A DNA stretch of 13,623 nucleotides from an uncultured Clostridiaceae bacterium. Lineage in GTDB: Bacteria > Bacillota > Clostridia > TANB77 > CAG-508. The stretch is taken from contig CAJKDR010000019.1 of assembly GCA_905198755.1 (NCBI GenBank), positions 1-13,623 on the forward strand, given 5' to 3'. Position numbers and translations under genes: made by a program. Positions 13,518-13,623 of this stretch are shown here, one piece after another. The notes beneath the pieces were generated by a model. The model worked only from the letters and a program-made list of their open reading frames with translations. It did not search any database and was not told the origin of the DNA. How positions within the stretch are numbered: the first letter of the stretch is position 1; the number at the start of each line of letters is the position of its first letter.

Positions 13518-13623
13518 TTATAACACATGTTGCACAATTTTGTAAATTATTTTTCCATTTTCTACATCAAATATTATTTTATCCTCGTTTTTTAAATTTC
13601 CATTTATTATTTCTTCCGCTATT
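13518..13623 (-). CDS. C-terminus of a Clp/Hsp100-type ATPase (partial)
   Basis: Only the last 34 codons are in the window; the upstream part lies beyond the right edge. The residues read IAEEIINGNLKNEDKIIFDV, then ENGKIIYKIVQHVL and stop. The pattern (A/D)-E-E-I-(L/I)-x-G-x-(L/I)-K-x-x-D-x-(V/I)-x-x-D-V matches the usual end of the second AAA+ module (D2-small domain) of ClpC, ClpE and ClpB proteins, which unfold proteins for ClpP degradation or disaggregate them. Which member cannot be decided from this tail. The frame has no internal stop in the visible part. Confidence 0.55.
   Translation of the reverse strand, partial: IAEEIINGNLKNEDKIIFDVENGKIIYKIVQHVL

Noticed and set aside
1..13623. 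CRISPR arrays, tRNA/rRNA genes, transposases, phage or toxin-antitoxin modules.
   Set aside because: No regularly spaced repeats, cloverleaf sequences or characteristic protein motifs were seen on either strand.

Overview
The window is very AT-rich and has strong AGGAGG-type ribosome binding sites, sigma-A-like promoters and short U-tailed terminators. It carries a spoVM-like sporulation peptide gene next to rpmB and an anaerobic pyruvate formate-lyase pair. Together these point to a strictly anaerobic, spore-forming (or recently spore-forming) low-GC Firmicute of the Clostridia, probably a gut lineage. The species cannot be named from the sequence.

Layout. 1-77: start of a leftward membrane-protein gene cut by the window edge. 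207-3259: pflB and pflA, rightward, separated by a GC-rich hairpin. 3352-3549: rpmB (ribosomal protein L28) with its own extended -10 promoter and terminator. 3619-3867: a leftward pair of very small genes, a small membrane protein whose frame appears broken and a 24-codon spoVM homologue starting with TTG. 3945-4586: nth (endonuclease III), whose stop codon lies inside its terminator. 4732-6024: a secreted/membrane bactofilin-like protein with a near-consensus promoter. From 6092 to the right edge everything reads leftward: a winged-helix replication-relaxation-like protein (own promoter), an rluB-type and an rluD-type pseudouridine synthase behind a large GT-C-like membrane protein (one likely operon), a two-component pair (OmpR-type regulator then sensor kinase), a small single-pass membrane protein, and the last 34 codons of what looks like a Clp/Hsp100 ATPase.

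How the genes work together. PflA installs the glycyl radical that makes PflB active, giving acetyl-CoA and formate from pyruvate under anaerobic conditions. The two pseudouridine synthases modify rRNA, and L28 is a ribosome component. The response regulator and kinase are a self-contained signalling pair with a 17-base gap and a shared terminator. The remaining genes are largely housekeeping or uncharacterised envelope genes.

I found no CRISPR array, tRNA, rRNA, prophage, insertion sequence or defence island. The most rewarding parts are the sub-100-codon genes in the 3600-3900 interval and several short structured intergenic elements. This looks mainly like a core-genome region rather than a new system.
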